Of a DNA stretch of 64,000 nt, positions 1 to 9,475 are shown one piece after another (the stretch's first letter is position 1; every line of letters starts with the position of its first letter). The DNA comes from Flammeovirgaceae bacterium UBA6059 (GTDB lineage Bacteria; Bacteroidota; Bacteroidia; Cytophagales; Cyclobacteriaceae): assembly GCA_002435755.1 (NCBI GenBank), contig DIYH01000010.1, positions 1-64,000 on the forward strand. The letters run 5' to 3'. The notes beneath the pieces are model-generated. The model did not search any database, was not told the DNA's origin, and saw nothing but the letters and a program-made list of their open reading frames with translations. A program made the position numbers and the translations under genes.

Positions 1-1
1 T

Positions 2-3000
2 ATCGATGTAACTATCGAGGATGCTCCTATTCTTCCTCTTCTCTCTCTAGAGTCAACTGCTGGAAGTAACTACTGCGACATAACAGACAATGCCAGGGGT
101 GCCAATTTCTTAATTGGAGATGGTTCGTTGGCCATCGATATAGCACATAACACAGATGTGATTGATAATCCAGATGGTAGTATGATCACCAATACCGATT
201 ATCTAATAGAATGGTTTATCGATTTGGCAGATCCCACTGTCAACCCTGGTATAGGTGACGCTCAATTCTTGTTTGATAATAACGGAAATTCTAATGCAGA
301 TTTTGAATTCCTAGGCACTATTCAGCCTGTTGACATAGCAGGCAACCTTGATTATACTCAACTGGATAGTCTAAGAGCGGGTACTTATACAGTATTTGTT
401 ACTAAGCTCATAACCGCAACCAATCCGAATGACATTTATTTGGGGTGTGGGTCAAGTGCGAGCTATGTGATTGATGACATTTCCTTAACTCCGGAACAAA
501 TTATAGTCACTCAACCTGATATTGATGCACCATTTACTTCTGCAGTCGGAAAGAATAACAACTACAACTGCGATCCTGCCTTCTATAACGGCTACATCGA
601 AATTACCGAGATCGTTGAGCTTTCAACTACATTCTCAGGAGCTTACCTCGATGATTACCAGTTCGACTGGTTTAGAGAGGGTGTACCATTTGTAGAAGAC
701 CCTAATCCTCTTGTTGCTGATGGAGTAATAGTCGATGGAGCCAATGGCACCAATTCAAGAATTGAATCCTTGAGTGGTGCAACGTATCAGGTAATGATCA
801 CAAACTTATCCACTGGTTGTGTCTCTGGAATGATCGATATCAATATCATTGATGATCAGAGAGATCCCCAGATCAACTTCATCGACAAAACAGTAACTAC
901 ACAATGTAGCACTGGAGCAAACGAAGGTGACGGTACATTAACTGTAGAATTCATCGAAGAGATCGACCCTGCACCAGCAGCGATTACTCAAAGTGATTAC
1001 AGAATTGAGTGGTATCGTGGTGATACATGGCTTAACAATACATCTGATCCTAACTTCCTATTTGACAATCAAAACAGTCCTAATGGCGCTAATGTCGGCA
1101 CAGCATCTGTTGTGACACCAAACGACTATACAGCCCTCCAGGGACTAAGTGCAGGTCAATACACAGTGTATATTGAAAAGTTAGTACCTCCAGCTGCCGA
1201 TAGTCCTGGAGTAGGATGCTCTACAGTGAGAACTTATGAAATTACTGAAGACCTTACCTTCCCTAACTTCAATATTCCTGAAACTCAAATCACACATAAC
1301 ACGATTTGCAACAACACCGACAATGCGAATGCGAATGGTGGTAACCCTATTGGAAACGGATCAATCACAATCACAGCGTCCAATATCAATGTTCCTGCAG
1401 GACTAACTCTTAATGATTTCAATTGGGAAATCCGAGGTACGTCAACCTCCTTCTCTCAGGACTTTGTACCAACGGTGGCTGATCCTATCGTAATCAGCGA
1501 TCTGCTTACGGATACATATGAAATCACAGCTATAAGGATAAGCACTGGTTGTTCTTCAGCAGCTATTGAGGTAGACATCCTCGATCAGTCAATCGATCCA
1601 GCACTCGGAGAAGTGGTAATTAGCCCTGACCTTTCATGTATCACGAATAAAGATAACTCGATTGACACTGGTACAGGAGCAATTGGCTTAGTCAATGTAG
1701 ATCCTGATGGCACAAGTGAAAATCTGGTAGCACTACCAAATAGCCGCTATACTATTAGTTGGTTCATTGGTTCTGGCACAAGTACACCTGTGGCTAGCAA
1801 TACTAATATTCAACCCAATCCTGCAGATAGCGATACACTATTCAATCTTGCTGAAGGAATCTATACCGTAGAGGTATTTGATACCCAGACTTACTGTACT
1901 TCTACTCAGGAGATCGAGGTATTCAGAGAAGAGGTTGCTCCATTCATTACCAACTTCGAGGTGAATAATAATACTTTCTGCGACCCATTGCGCAATGGGT
2001 CGATTGTGATCCTCGAAGCTGCTTACAATGGGGTGATTCTGGATACAGCCCAAATGGCGGGTCAGTACACTATCAATTGGTTTGACAGTGATGGTACCAC
2101 TGTCTTGACCGATGCTGATCCTTCTACTCCGTTCGTCTTAGACAGCTTATCAGCAAATGGTCTGGCTGATGGTAGAACATTCTTCGCTTCCATTCAACAA
2201 GATCAGAACCAATGTTCTTCCGAGTTGACCCAGTTCACCTTATTCGATAATCCTTTCGAGCCAGTCATTAGCATCACTACTCTACAGGCTGATTCAACAT
2301 GCTCGCCTAGCGGATTCCCGAATGGACAGGTTTTCGCCACTTCAAGTGGACAAACAGGTTCTGACAGCACATTGACTTTCAACTGGTACAGCGCCAACGA
2401 TCTTAATACCATTATTGAGATTAGCGATACTCTCAGCAATGTACCAGCTGGTACCTATGTAGTGGAAGTGATTGATAGTTTCACAGGCTGTGATGCCTCT
2501 GCTGAGGTGACTATTGAGAATGTGCCACCAGTTACGGAGATAATCGACTTTGTGGTAACAGACCCAACTCAGTGTGATCCTCCTAATGGAACTGTTGAAG
2601 TCACTAGTGTATCAACAGGTAACCTTGAAAGAATGGTGTTTGATATCTATGATGAAAACCCAGGAAGGCCAGTGACGGCTAACCCTGCTCCTGTTCTTAC
2701 AAGTGATACAGCTGTCATGATCTTTGGTGAGAGAGATACACAATACTTCATTGTCGGTAGAGACACACTAACAGGTTGTATTACTGCCCCAATACAGGTT
2801 GACTTTGGCGATGATACACCAGATGCGATCCTTGAGCAAGAATCATTCTCATTGCAGACCAACTGTGATCCTTCCAGAGCTAATGGTACTCTTACGGCAA
2901 GAGCAACAGACCCTGCTGATACCACTCTTATCTTTACTTATAATTGGTTCGATGAAGATGGAATACTAGTACAGGAAGATAGCGCTACAGCAATCAACCT

Positions 3001-4483
3001 GTCAGCAGGGCTTTACACAGTAGTTGCAACTCATCCAAACTCTGGCTGTACATTCGAGCTAGAATTACCAATGGCTGATGATGTCAACAACCCATTTGAG
3101 ATATCAGCTTCTACAAGCCCGAACATCAACTGCATCGATCCGAATGGAAGAATGTCTGTATTAGTAGAAAATGTGCGTAAGCCATTGTTCGTGTACAGGT
3201 ATCTGTGGAAGATCGGAGCTGATCAGACACCTACTGAAAACGACTTTGACTATGAAGGTCAATTAGTAGAAAATGTGCCTGCCGGTGACTACTCTGTAAT
3301 TGTTATAGACACAGATGACAGGTTCTGTATATCTCTACCGATTAATGTTACTGTTGAAGATGCCACAACTCCACCCGAGTTCTTCTTGACTCAAGTAGAG
3401 CCATTGACAAACTGTGATCCCGAGCGTCCTAATGCTATTGCGGAAGCTGGTGTTCCGGGTGATGATCTATTCAGATACTCGTTCGAGTGGTTTGAAGGTA
3501 CAGATACAACTGGTGTAGAACCAATCGCAGTTGGAATCACCATCGATTCTTTAGCGGCTATCACATACGGTGTTGTTGCAACAGACGCATTGACAGGATG
3601 TAGAGCGCTACAGACTATCACAATAGAAGATGCTACTGTGCCACCTCCGACTCCTGACGTGACTATCGCCAATGATAGAACCAACTGTTTGCGACCAAAT
3701 GGTACAGCGTTCGCCTCAGTAGGTGGTGATATCCTGGCTTATGACTTCACCTGGTATAGTTTCTCCAATCCTGACTCGGCATTGGGTACTGGGCCTTCAA
3801 TCAGTATCTTGGATATCGGCGACTACTTTGTGACGACTACCGAGATTGCTACAGGTTGTGTATCCGGTGCTACACCTCTATCGATCGTTGATGCGCGCGT
3901 TGAGCCAGAATTCACAGTAGAGACGAGGTTATCACTCTGCGCTCGTGATGCTGACAACCTTGCAGAATATGATCACAATGGTGAAGCAACGCTCATATTT
4001 ACGAATGCGAACTTTATAGAAGTGGATAGTATCGTATGGTACTTTGATGCTGACGAAGATGGCATCTTTGAAATCAATCAAGGGCCTACTGACCGTCAGG
4101 ATCAGAAGCTATCAACTGGGGCTCCAGGCAGACATAGAGTCTGGATAAGGGATGGCAATGGTTGTGACTATGAGCAGGAATTTGAGATCGGTACTGAGAT
4201 TGTTGTTTACAATGGAGTATCTGACAATGGTGACGGTCTAAATGACATCTTCCTGATCGATTGTCTGGATTATTTCCCTAATAATAATGTCAGGATCTTT
4301 AACCGCGCTGGTGTCAAAGTCTACGAAATTGACAATTATGATAACAGCTCTAATTTCTTTAACGGATTCGCTAACACCGGTTTGAACAATGGAAATCAGC
4401 TCTCTGAGGGCACCTACTTCTACATCATTGATAAAGGAGATGGCTCAGATCTGTTACAAGGTTATCTGGAGTTAATTAGATAA
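2..4483 (+). CDS. Giant repeat-built T9SS substrate with gliding-motility C-terminal domain (5' partial)
   Basis: The frame is open from the left edge of the window, so the true start lies outside; the TTG at 128 is only an internal codon. About 1,493 residues are visible. They form roughly 13 repeats, each opening with a Cys motif such as NCDP or TFCDP followed by NG and a beta-rich stretch, and closing with a line like AGTYTVxVTD..TGC. This resembles SprB-type repeats. The last ~90 residues (SDNGDGLNDIF, then FNRAGVKVYEI, then LSEGTYFYII) match the gliding-motility-associated C-terminal (CHU_C, type B sorting) domain, which in this phylum directs outer-membrane passage by the type IX system. 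A PorP/SprF gene follows directly, which is the usual partner for such type B substrates. The likely role is a surface adhesin; the ligand is unknown. Confidence 0.85.
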   Translation: MDVTIEDAPILPLLSLESTAGSNYCDITDNARGANFLIGDGSLAIDIAHNTDVIDNPDGSMITNTDYLIEWFIDLADPTVNPGIGDAQFLFDNNGNSNADFEFLGTIQPVDIAGNLDYTQLDSLRAGTYTVFVTKLITATNPNDIYLGCGSSASYVIDDISLTPEQIIVTQPDIDAPFTSAVGKNNNYNCDPAFYNGYIEITEIVELSTTFSGAYLDDYQFDWFREGVPFVEDPNPLVADGVIVDGANGTNSRIESLSGATYQVMITNLSTGCVSGMIDINIIDDQRDPQINFIDKTVTTQCSTGANEGDGTLTVEFIEEIDPAPAAITQSDYRIEWYRGDTWLNNTSDPNFLFDNQNSPNGANVGTASVVTPNDYTALQGLSAGQYTVYIEKLVPPAADSPGVGCSTVRTYEITEDLTFPNFNIPETQITHNTICNNTDNANANGGNPIGNGSITITASNINVPAGLTLNDFNWEIRGTSTSFSQDFVPTVADPIVISDLLTDTYEITAIRISTGCSSAAIEVDILDQSIDPALGEVVISPDLSCITNKDNSIDTGTGAIGLVNVDPDGTSENLVALPNSRYTISWFIGSGTSTPVASNTNIQPNPADSDTLFNLAEGIYTVEVFDTQTYCTSTQEIEVFREEVAPFITNFEVNNNTFCDPLRNGSIVILEAAYNGVILDTAQMAGQYTINWFDSDGTTVLTDADPSTPFVLDSLSANGLADGRTFFASIQQDQNQCSSELTQFTLFDNPFEPVISITTLQADSTCSPSGFPNGQVFATSSGQTGSDSTLTFNWYSANDLNTIIEISDTLSNVPAGTYVVEVIDSFTGCDASAEVTIENVPPVTEIIDFVVTDPTQCDPPNGTVEVTSVSTGNLERMVFDIYDENPGRPVTANPAPVLTSDTAVMIFGERDTQYFIVGRDTLTGCITAPIQVDFGDDTPDAILEQESFSLQTNCDPSRANGTLTARATDPADTTLIFTYNWFDEDGILVQEDSATAINLSAGLYTVVATHPNSGCTFELELPMADDVNNPFEISASTSPNINCIDPNGRMSVLVENVRKPLFVYRYLWKIGADQTPTENDFDYEGQLVENVPAGDYSVIVIDTDDRFCISLPINVTVEDATTPPEFFLTQVEPLTNCDPERPNAIAEAGVPGDDLFRYSFEWFEGTDTTGVEPIAVGITIDSLAAITYGVVATDALTGCRALQTITIEDATVPPPTPDVTIANDRTNCLRPNGTAFASVGGDILAYDFTWYSFSNPDSALGTGPSISILDIGDYFVTTTEIATGCVSGATPLSIVDARVEPEFTVETRLSLCARDADNLAEYDHNGEATLIFTNANFIEVDSIVWYFDADEDGIFEINQGPTDRQDQKLSTGAPGRHRVWIRDGNGCDYEQEFEIGTEIVVYNGVSDNGDGLNDIFLIDCLDYFPNNNVRIFNRAGVKVYEIDNYDNSSNFFNGFANTGLNNGNQLSEGTYFYIIDKGDGSDLLQGYLELIR
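1981..2002. repeat. Perfect 22-bp palindrome inside the giant surface-protein gene
   Basis: The arm CGACCCATTGC is followed without any spacer by its exact reverse complement. It encodes the CDPLRNGS stretch of one repeat unit. No other repeat unit in the gene shows the same palindrome, so the protein repeat does not impose it. Confidence 0.9.
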
Positions 4484-4503
4484 TGGTTATATTCAGAATT
4501 ATA

Positions 4504-5442
4504 ATGAAAAAGTCATTACTTACCGTTATTACAATGCTTTTGGCATTCTGGGTTTGCGGACAACAACGACCCATTACGTCTACCTATTTGTATAACGGGC
4601 TATTGTTAAATCCGGCATATGCGGGAAGCCTGAACTTATTCAGTGCTACACTCACTCATAGAGATCAGTGGATAAATATAGATGGTGCTCCTTCTACTCA
4701 GGCGCTTACGGTGCATAACTCCTTTCAGGATAATCGTGTGGGAGTTGGGTTAAATATCCTTAGAGATCGTATCGGTGTTCATGAACAAATAGGAGTTTAT
4801 GCCAGCTACGCCTACAAAATCCATTTTGCTCATGGTATACTAAGTATGGGGCTCCAGGGAGGTTTTGATAATCGTCAGTCGGATCTAAGCCAGGTAAATA
4901 TCCTGGATAGAAATGATCCTTTATTCACTAACACATCAAGACTCAACCCTAATTTTGGCACAGGGCTTTATTATGCTAATCCTAAAGTGTTTTTAGGAGT
5001 GTCGATACCATATCTCCTAACACCGACGGTTTTCAATGTTGATGAGATCAACATTGCTACCACCGCAAAAGCTGACAGGTTTTACTATATAAACGGTGGT
5101 GGTGCTTTCCCGATCAGTAGATTTGTCATCTTCAATCCCTCGTTTCTAGTCCGTATTCAGGATAGGAATCCTCTAGGTTGGGACCTTACAGCTCAATTCA
5201 TCTTTGATGAAGTCATCTATGCAGGTGTCTCCTACAGAAGTCAAGACTCATTTGTCTTTCTCACGCAGATGGTACTTAATGACAACTTCCGCATTGGCTA
5301 TGCTTATGACATGATCACTCCAGATGACGATGGTCGACAAGGGTTGAGCTATTTTAGTCCGGGTAGTCATGAGATAATGCTCAACTATCGAATCAAGTTT
5401 AGAAATACGAAGAAAAATCCTCTTTGTCCGGTTTATTATTAA
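4504..5442 (+). CDS. PorP/SprF family type IX secretion membrane protein
   Basis: This is a 312-residue outer-membrane protein of the PorP/SprF family. It starts with a signal peptide (MKKSLLTVITMLLAFWVCGQ), then the family's opening pattern: STYLYNGLLLNPAYAGS, followed by LTHRDQWINIDGAPST. A longer frame begins at the ATG at 4483, which overlaps the previous stop, but those seven extra residues precede the signal peptide, so 4504 is preferred. In this phylum such genes sit next to type B C-terminal-domain substrates and are thought to work in their export or surface attachment, as SprF does for SprB. The tight junction with the upstream gene argues for one transcript, which ends at the hairpin after the stop. 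Confidence 0.88.
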   Translation: MKKSLLTVITMLLAFWVCGQQRPITSTYLYNGLLLNPAYAGSLNLFSATLTHRDQWINIDGAPSTQALTVHNSFQDNRVGVGLNILRDRIGVHEQIGVYASYAYKIHFAHGILSMGLQGGFDNRQSDLSQVNILDRNDPLFTNTSRLNPNFGTGLYYANPKVFLGVSIPYLLTPTVFNVDEINIATTAKADRFYYINGGGAFPISRFVIFNPSFLVRIQDRNPLGWDLTAQFIFDEVIYAGVSYRSQDSFVFLTQMVLNDNFRIGYAYDMITPDDDGRQGLSYFSPGSHEIMLNYRIKFRNTKKNPLCPVYY

Positions 5443-5460
5443 TCAGTATACGACATTAAA

Positions 5461-5497
5461 AAAGGCCACTTGAAACATTTATCAAGTGGCCTTTTTT
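5461..5497. terminator. Bidirectional rho-independent terminator
   Basis: A 13-bp stem (AAAGGCCACTTGA with its complement) encloses a short loop and is flanked by a T-run on the right and an A-run on the left. It lies between the convergent PorP/SprF and M48 peptidase genes and can serve both. Confidence 0.85.
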
Positions 5498-5511
5498 GTG
5501 TTGGTGAGCAG

Positions 5512-6312
5512 CTATTTTTTGTAGTACTGCAACGCTTCGTCCATCCAGCTGTTCAGATTGCTTATTCGGGTTTCATCTGACGGGTGGGTAGACATGAATT
5601 CAGGTGGCGCCTCTCCGCCAGAGCCAGCTGACATACGCTTCCAAAAATCAGGCGCCTCACGTGGGTCATATCCAGCCATAGCCATAAATATCAAACCCAT
5701 CCTATCTGCCTCTGATTCGTGCGTCCTGGAGAATTTGAGCATACCTAGTTGTGTACCCATACCAATAGATTGCATGAGTAGCTGTTCTGTTCCGGTAGGA
5801 TTTTGTCCCATCGCTATCTGTACCGAAGCAAGTCCATATTGTGCAATCAAACCTTGGCTCATTCTCTCACGACCGTGACTCGCTATGGCATGAGCAACTT
5901 CATGTCCCATAACAACGGCCACACCATCTTCATCTTCACAGATAGGAAGTATGGCTGTGTAGAACGCTACCTTACCCCCTGGCATACACCAAGCGTTAAC
6001 AGTTTTATCATCCTTGATCAGAATAAACTCCCAATCAAAACCTGCCAGTTGATCCGAAAACCCTTTTTCATTCATGTATCGCTCTACCGCACTCTGTATT
6101 TTACGTCCTACTCTCTCAATCATAGCAGATTGTTCCGTACCTGTAACCACTTCATTTTCAGACTTTACCTGTTCGTACTGCTTAAAACTCATAGGTATGA
6201 TCTCATCATTGGACACAAGCGAAAGCTGCCTTCTACCTGTAACAGCAACCGTAGCACACTCTGTAAAGAGCATCACTACGCATCCAAGAATAATTAAATT
6301 AATATGCCTCAT
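5512..6312 (-). CDS. M48 family zinc metallopeptidase, exported
   Basis: This 266-residue protein has an N-terminal hydrophobic export signal with a possible lipobox ending at Cys19, although Glu at -1 is unusual. The phrase TGRRQLSLVSNDEI is typical of periplasmic M48 proteins of the LoiP/BepA group. The catalytic HEVAH is at residues 137-141, and SRTHESEAD near 195-203 supplies the third zinc ligand. It lacks the TPR region of BepA. The likely role is envelope protein quality control. It is divergent from the FAH gene and convergent with PorP/SprF. Confidence 0.88.
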   Translation of the reverse strand: MRHINLIILGCVVMLFTECATVAVTGRRQLSLVSNDEIIPMSFKQYEQVKSENEVVTGTEQSAMIERVGRKIQSAVERYMNEKGFSDQLAGFDWEFILIKDDKTVNAWCMPGGKVAFYTAILPICEDEDGVAVVMGHEVAHAIASHGRERMSQGLIAQYGLASVQIAMGQNPTGTEQLLMQSIGMGTQLGMLKFSRTHESEADRMGLIFMAMAGYDPREAPDFWKRMSAGSGGEAPPEFMSTHPSDETRISNLNSWMDEALQYYKK

Positions 6313-6406
6313 CTGTCTAGTGATTGGAATTGTTGGATAATTTTAAGTTTACGTCTTGTTGGACAAACGAAAATAAATAGGTGGTATTGAATTATCCCAT
6401 GCTGTT

Positions 6407-7018
6407 ATGAAAATCTTATGTATTGGACGCAACTATGTAGATCATATTAAGGAACTCAACAATGATCGACCAAGTGCACCTGTTATCTTTATGAAGCCTG
6501 ATTCTGCTATTTTGAGGCTTAATCAACCTTTTTATTATCCGGATTTTACCAAGGACATTCATCATGAAGTTGAAGTAGTCATCAAATTCAATGCGCATGG
6601 CAAAAACATTCAGTCAAAGTTTTCGAATAAGTACTATAATGAGGTGGGACTAGGTATTGACTTCACCGCAAGGGACCTCCAATCTGAGTTTAAGAGCAAG
6701 GGCTTACCTTGGGAACTGGCCAAAGGATTTAACGGATCTGCACCAATCTCTAAATTCTTTGATAAAAGCAAATATCAAGACCTTCAAAACCTCAACTTTC
6801 GACTTGAAATCAATGGCAAAGTGCGTCAACAAGGCAATACAAATCAAATGATTTATGCTATCGATGAGATCATAGCTTATGTATCAAAGTTTATTACAAT
6901 TAAAAAGGGTGATCTATTATTTACTGGTACCCCAGAAGGCGTTGGCCCCATCTCTATTGGCGATAATGTCAAGGGATACCTTGAAGATGAAAAGCTCCTC
7001 GATTTTAATATTAAGTAA
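6407..7018 (+). CDS. Fumarylacetoacetate hydrolase (FAH) family enzyme
   Basis: The 203-residue product is a single FAH domain of the FAHD1/YcgM size class, which covers acylpyruvases, oxaloacetate decarboxylases and tautomerases. Family motifs are all present: IGRNYVDH at the N terminus, PVIFMKP, the metal ligands in HHEVEVV (Glu54, Glu56) with Asp85 in GIDFTARD, GFNGSAPIS, and the closing FTGTPEGVGPI. The exact substrate cannot be read from sequence. The 3' end overlaps the start of the M23 peptidase gene by 32 bases, so the two are co-transcribed. Confidence 0.88.
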   Translation: MKILCIGRNYVDHIKELNNDRPSAPVIFMKPDSAILRLNQPFYYPDFTKDIHHEVEVVIKFNAHGKNIQSKFSNKYYNEVGLGIDFTARDLQSEFKSKGLPWELAKGFNGSAPISKFFDKSKYQDLQNLNFRLEINGKVRQQGNTNQMIYAIDEIIAYVSKFITIKKGDLLFTGTPEGVGPISIGDNVKGYLEDEKLLDFNIK

Positions 7019-8873
7019 GTTTCTTTTTTGGGTTACAGCAACATACGCACAGGTAGACCCAGAGTTTATGTTCCCGATTCGACCAGGAGAACAAAACTAT
7101 CTCGCCGGTACAATGGGGGAAATGCGATCCGGCCATTTCCATGCTGGCATTGACATCAAAACCAGTGGGGTAACTGGCCTTCCTGTTTATGCCGCCGCTA
7201 ATGGACATGTCTCTAGAATCAAGATATCTACGGGAGGATATGGCAATGCTATTTACATAGCTCATCCTGGTGGAAAATCAACAGTATACGCCCACCTCGA
7301 AAGATATTCAGAAGATATTCAGCGCTATGTGCGTAACGCGCAATATGAGAAAGAGAGTTTTGAGATAGAACTCTTCCCGAAAAAAGAAGAATTCAAAGTC
7401 AGTCAAGGTGATATCATTGGTTACTCAGGGAACAGTGGATCTTCTACGGGTCCACACCTCCACTTTGAGATTAGAGATGAGAATCAACATGTGATTGATC
7501 CATTGAGATTTGGCTTTGCTGAGATTAAAGATGCGCTCCCTCCAATTGTTGGTAAAGTTGCCTTGAAGACGCTCGATATAGATGCAAGAATCAACAATCA
7601 ATTTGGAAGAGTATTATTTGACGTGGTGTTAGTTGATGGTGCATATAAAATCTTGCAACCAATTCATGCACAAGGAAAGATTGGGATACAACTCTATGCA
7701 TATGACCGTCTAAATGGTGCACCGAACAAAAATGGGATTCCCTGTATCGAAATGTTGATCGATGATCAGGTGATTTTCGCACAAAACATAGATCGGGTGA
7801 GCTTCTCGGAAACTCGTTCAGTGATTAACCACTTGGATTATAGTCTGTGGCAAGCTGTAGGTCGCAAATACAACAAGCTGTACGTAGATCATGGTACCAG
7901 GCTCAGTTTCTTACAAAGGCCATCTTACTACGGGACTTTTAACGTAAGAGATACGATCACTCACGAGGTAGAAATAAGATTAACTGATTCTTATGACAAT
8001 ACACGTTTGTTGACTTTTGAATTAAATGGTAGAGATACTGATTCCACTCATGGTCAGAAAGTATCTAGCTATCTTGAGTATGAGCAATTTGAAATCGTCG
8101 GCAATACACTGGAATTGATAGCACCGAGCTCAGAGCAACCCTCAAACATTGTTCTATTCACCGATCATCTTGCTTTTGAGATCACTCCATCATTGATAGA
8201 TCACGACCATGCGTACTACTTGTGGGATCTTAGAGCGGGATTGCCTGATTCTGCTGATCTATGTGGTCAGAAAGTACAGTTCAATTTTTTGAAAACGGTC
8301 CCACCGGGACAAGAATACAGCTATTTTCATGACGACTTTCAGCTTGATTTTACCAAACGCGATCTTTATGACACACTTTATCTAAGGTATAGCTATGATC
8401 AAGACGAACTGTACGAAAAGTTTCATTTTCAAAATGAGACTACTCCTATTCAGAGTTGGGTCAAGGTAATCCTCCATCCAAAAAGAATATACGATCAAGA
8501 AAAGTCTGCGGTATACTCCATCAATAACAAGGGAAAGCTCAGTTATGCTGGAGGCGAATGGAGGAGTGATAAACTAGTCTTCAGTACCCGAGACTTTGCC
8601 CGGTACACTATCGCTACTGATAGCGTAGCTCCAAAAGCAGAATTCAAACTTGCTGGGCCCGCTCAACTACGTTGCAGTATTTCTGACGAAATGTCCGGCA
8701 TCAAATCATTCAGAGGCGAGCTCAATGGGCAGTGGCTCCTCATGAACTATGACTACAAGAGAAAATTGTTGTGGTCAGAAAAATCTGAACCAAACAACCC
8801 CTTCAAAGGTGAGTTTATACTTCGAGTCAGCGACAATGCTGGTAATGAAACCATATTAAAAACCGAAATATAA
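6987..8873 (+). CDS. M23 family peptidoglycan metallopeptidase, secreted
   Basis: The ATG at 6987 starts a clear signal peptide ending TATYAQ; the frame stays open back to 6879, but that part is FAH coding sequence in another frame. The mature protein carries a LytM-type M23 domain at about residues 45-170. Its zinc and catalytic motifs are intact: HFHAGID (His52, Asp56), YAHL (His103) and GPHLHFEI (His157, His159). The remaining ~450 residues are beta-rich and not recognised; they may position the enzyme at the wall or outer membrane. Expected activity is cleavage of peptide cross-links in peptidoglycan. It lies between the FAH gene (overlap) and bcp (7-base gap). Confidence 0.87.
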   Translation: MKSSSILILSKFLFWVTATYAQVDPEFMFPIRPGEQNYLAGTMGEMRSGHFHAGIDIKTSGVTGLPVYAAANGHVSRIKISTGGYGNAIYIAHPGGKSTVYAHLERYSEDIQRYVRNAQYEKESFEIELFPKKEEFKVSQGDIIGYSGNSGSSTGPHLHFEIRDENQHVIDPLRFGFAEIKDALPPIVGKVALKTLDIDARINNQFGRVLFDVVLVDGAYKILQPIHAQGKIGIQLYAYDRLNGAPNKNGIPCIEMLIDDQVIFAQNIDRVSFSETRSVINHLDYSLWQAVGRKYNKLYVDHGTRLSFLQRPSYYGTFNVRDTITHEVEIRLTDSYDNTRLLTFELNGRDTDSTHGQKVSSYLEYEQFEIVGNTLELIAPSSEQPSNIVLFTDHLAFEITPSLIDHDHAYYLWDLRAGLPDSADLCGQKVQFNFLKTVPPGQEYSYFHDDFQLDFTKRDLYDTLYLRYSYDQDELYEKFHFQNETTPIQSWVKVILHPKRIYDQEKSAVYSINNKGKLSYAGGEWRSDKLVFSTRDFARYTIATDSVAPKAEFKLAGPAQLRCSISDEMSGIKSFRGELNGQWLLMNYDYKRKLLWSEKSEPNNPFKGEFILRVSDNAGNETILKTEI

Positions 8874-8880
8874 AGTAAAA

Positions 8881-9330
8881 ATGGCACTACAAGTTGGAGA
8901 CAAAGCACCCGTATTTGAAGGAAAAGATCAGAATGGAGACTCCATTTCGCTAAATGATTTCGCTGGTAAAAAAGTAGTCCTATACTTCTATCCAAAAGAT
9001 AATACCCCCGGCTGTACTGCACAGGCCTGTAACATTAGAGACAACTTTGCTCAATATCAATCTGCTGGGTATGTGGTATTAGGTATCAGCTCTGATAGTG
9101 AAAAGTCCCACCAAAAATTTATAGAAAAGCATCAGCTTCCTTTTTCGCTGATTGCGGATACTGATAAAAGCATCCATGAACAATACGGTACCTGGATCGA
9201 AAAGCAAATGTACGGACGTAAGTATATGGGAACTGCAAGATGGACTTTCGTGATCGATGAAAACGGAGTGATCGAAAAGGTAATTGACAAAGTCAAGACC
9301 AAAGATCACACCGCACAGATCTTTGCCTAG
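8881..9330 (+). CDS. bcp: Thioredoxin-dependent peroxiredoxin, Bcp/PrxQ type
   Basis: A 149-residue PrxQ-class peroxiredoxin that reduces hydrogen peroxide and organic peroxides using thioredoxin. The active-site stretch FYPKDNTPGCTAQAC places the peroxidatic Cys at 45 and the resolving Cys at 50, the spacing that defines the atypical 2-Cys PrxQ group. The length is normal. The ATG lies seven bases after the M23 stop with no ribosome-binding sequence of the Shine-Dalgarno type, as is common in this phylum. It is the last gene before a strong terminator. Confidence 0.93.
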   Translation: MALQVGDKAPVFEGKDQNGDSISLNDFAGKKVVLYFYPKDNTPGCTAQACNIRDNFAQYQSAGYVVLGISSDSEKSHQKFIEKHQLPFSLIADTDKSIHEQYGTWIEKQMYGRKYMGTARWTFVIDENGVIEKVIDKVKTKDHTAQIFA

Positions 9331-9340
9331 CCATTGATCT

Positions 9341-9420
9341 TATCGCTTTCCTAGCGATAATTAGATCCGGTTTGGAGATTATCTCACGGTGTTCATGACC
9401 GTGAGATAATCTCCATTATT
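9341..9420 (+). terminator. Tandem hairpins: strong terminator after bcp
   Basis: A small hairpin (TATCGCT, 5-base loop, complement at 9353-9359) is followed by a perfect 18-bp stem (9373-9390 with 9398-9415, 7-base loop GTTCATG) and then TTATTTTTTATCC. The second hairpin with its T-rich tail is a convincing intrinsic terminator. Confidence 0.88.
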
Positions 9421-9447
9421 TTTTATCCTCCCACCATCTAACTTTTA

Positions 9448-9455
9448 TACCTTCG
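9448..9455 (+). promoter_or_regulatory. Possible -7 box of the transketolase operon
   Basis: TACCTTCG differs by one base from the Bacteroidota -7 consensus TAnnTTTG. It lies 20 bases before the preferred transketolase ATG and just after the bcp terminator, where a promoter is expected. No clear -33 element is seen. Confidence 0.35.
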
Positions 9456-9475
9456 TAGCATTGAATGACACATGT

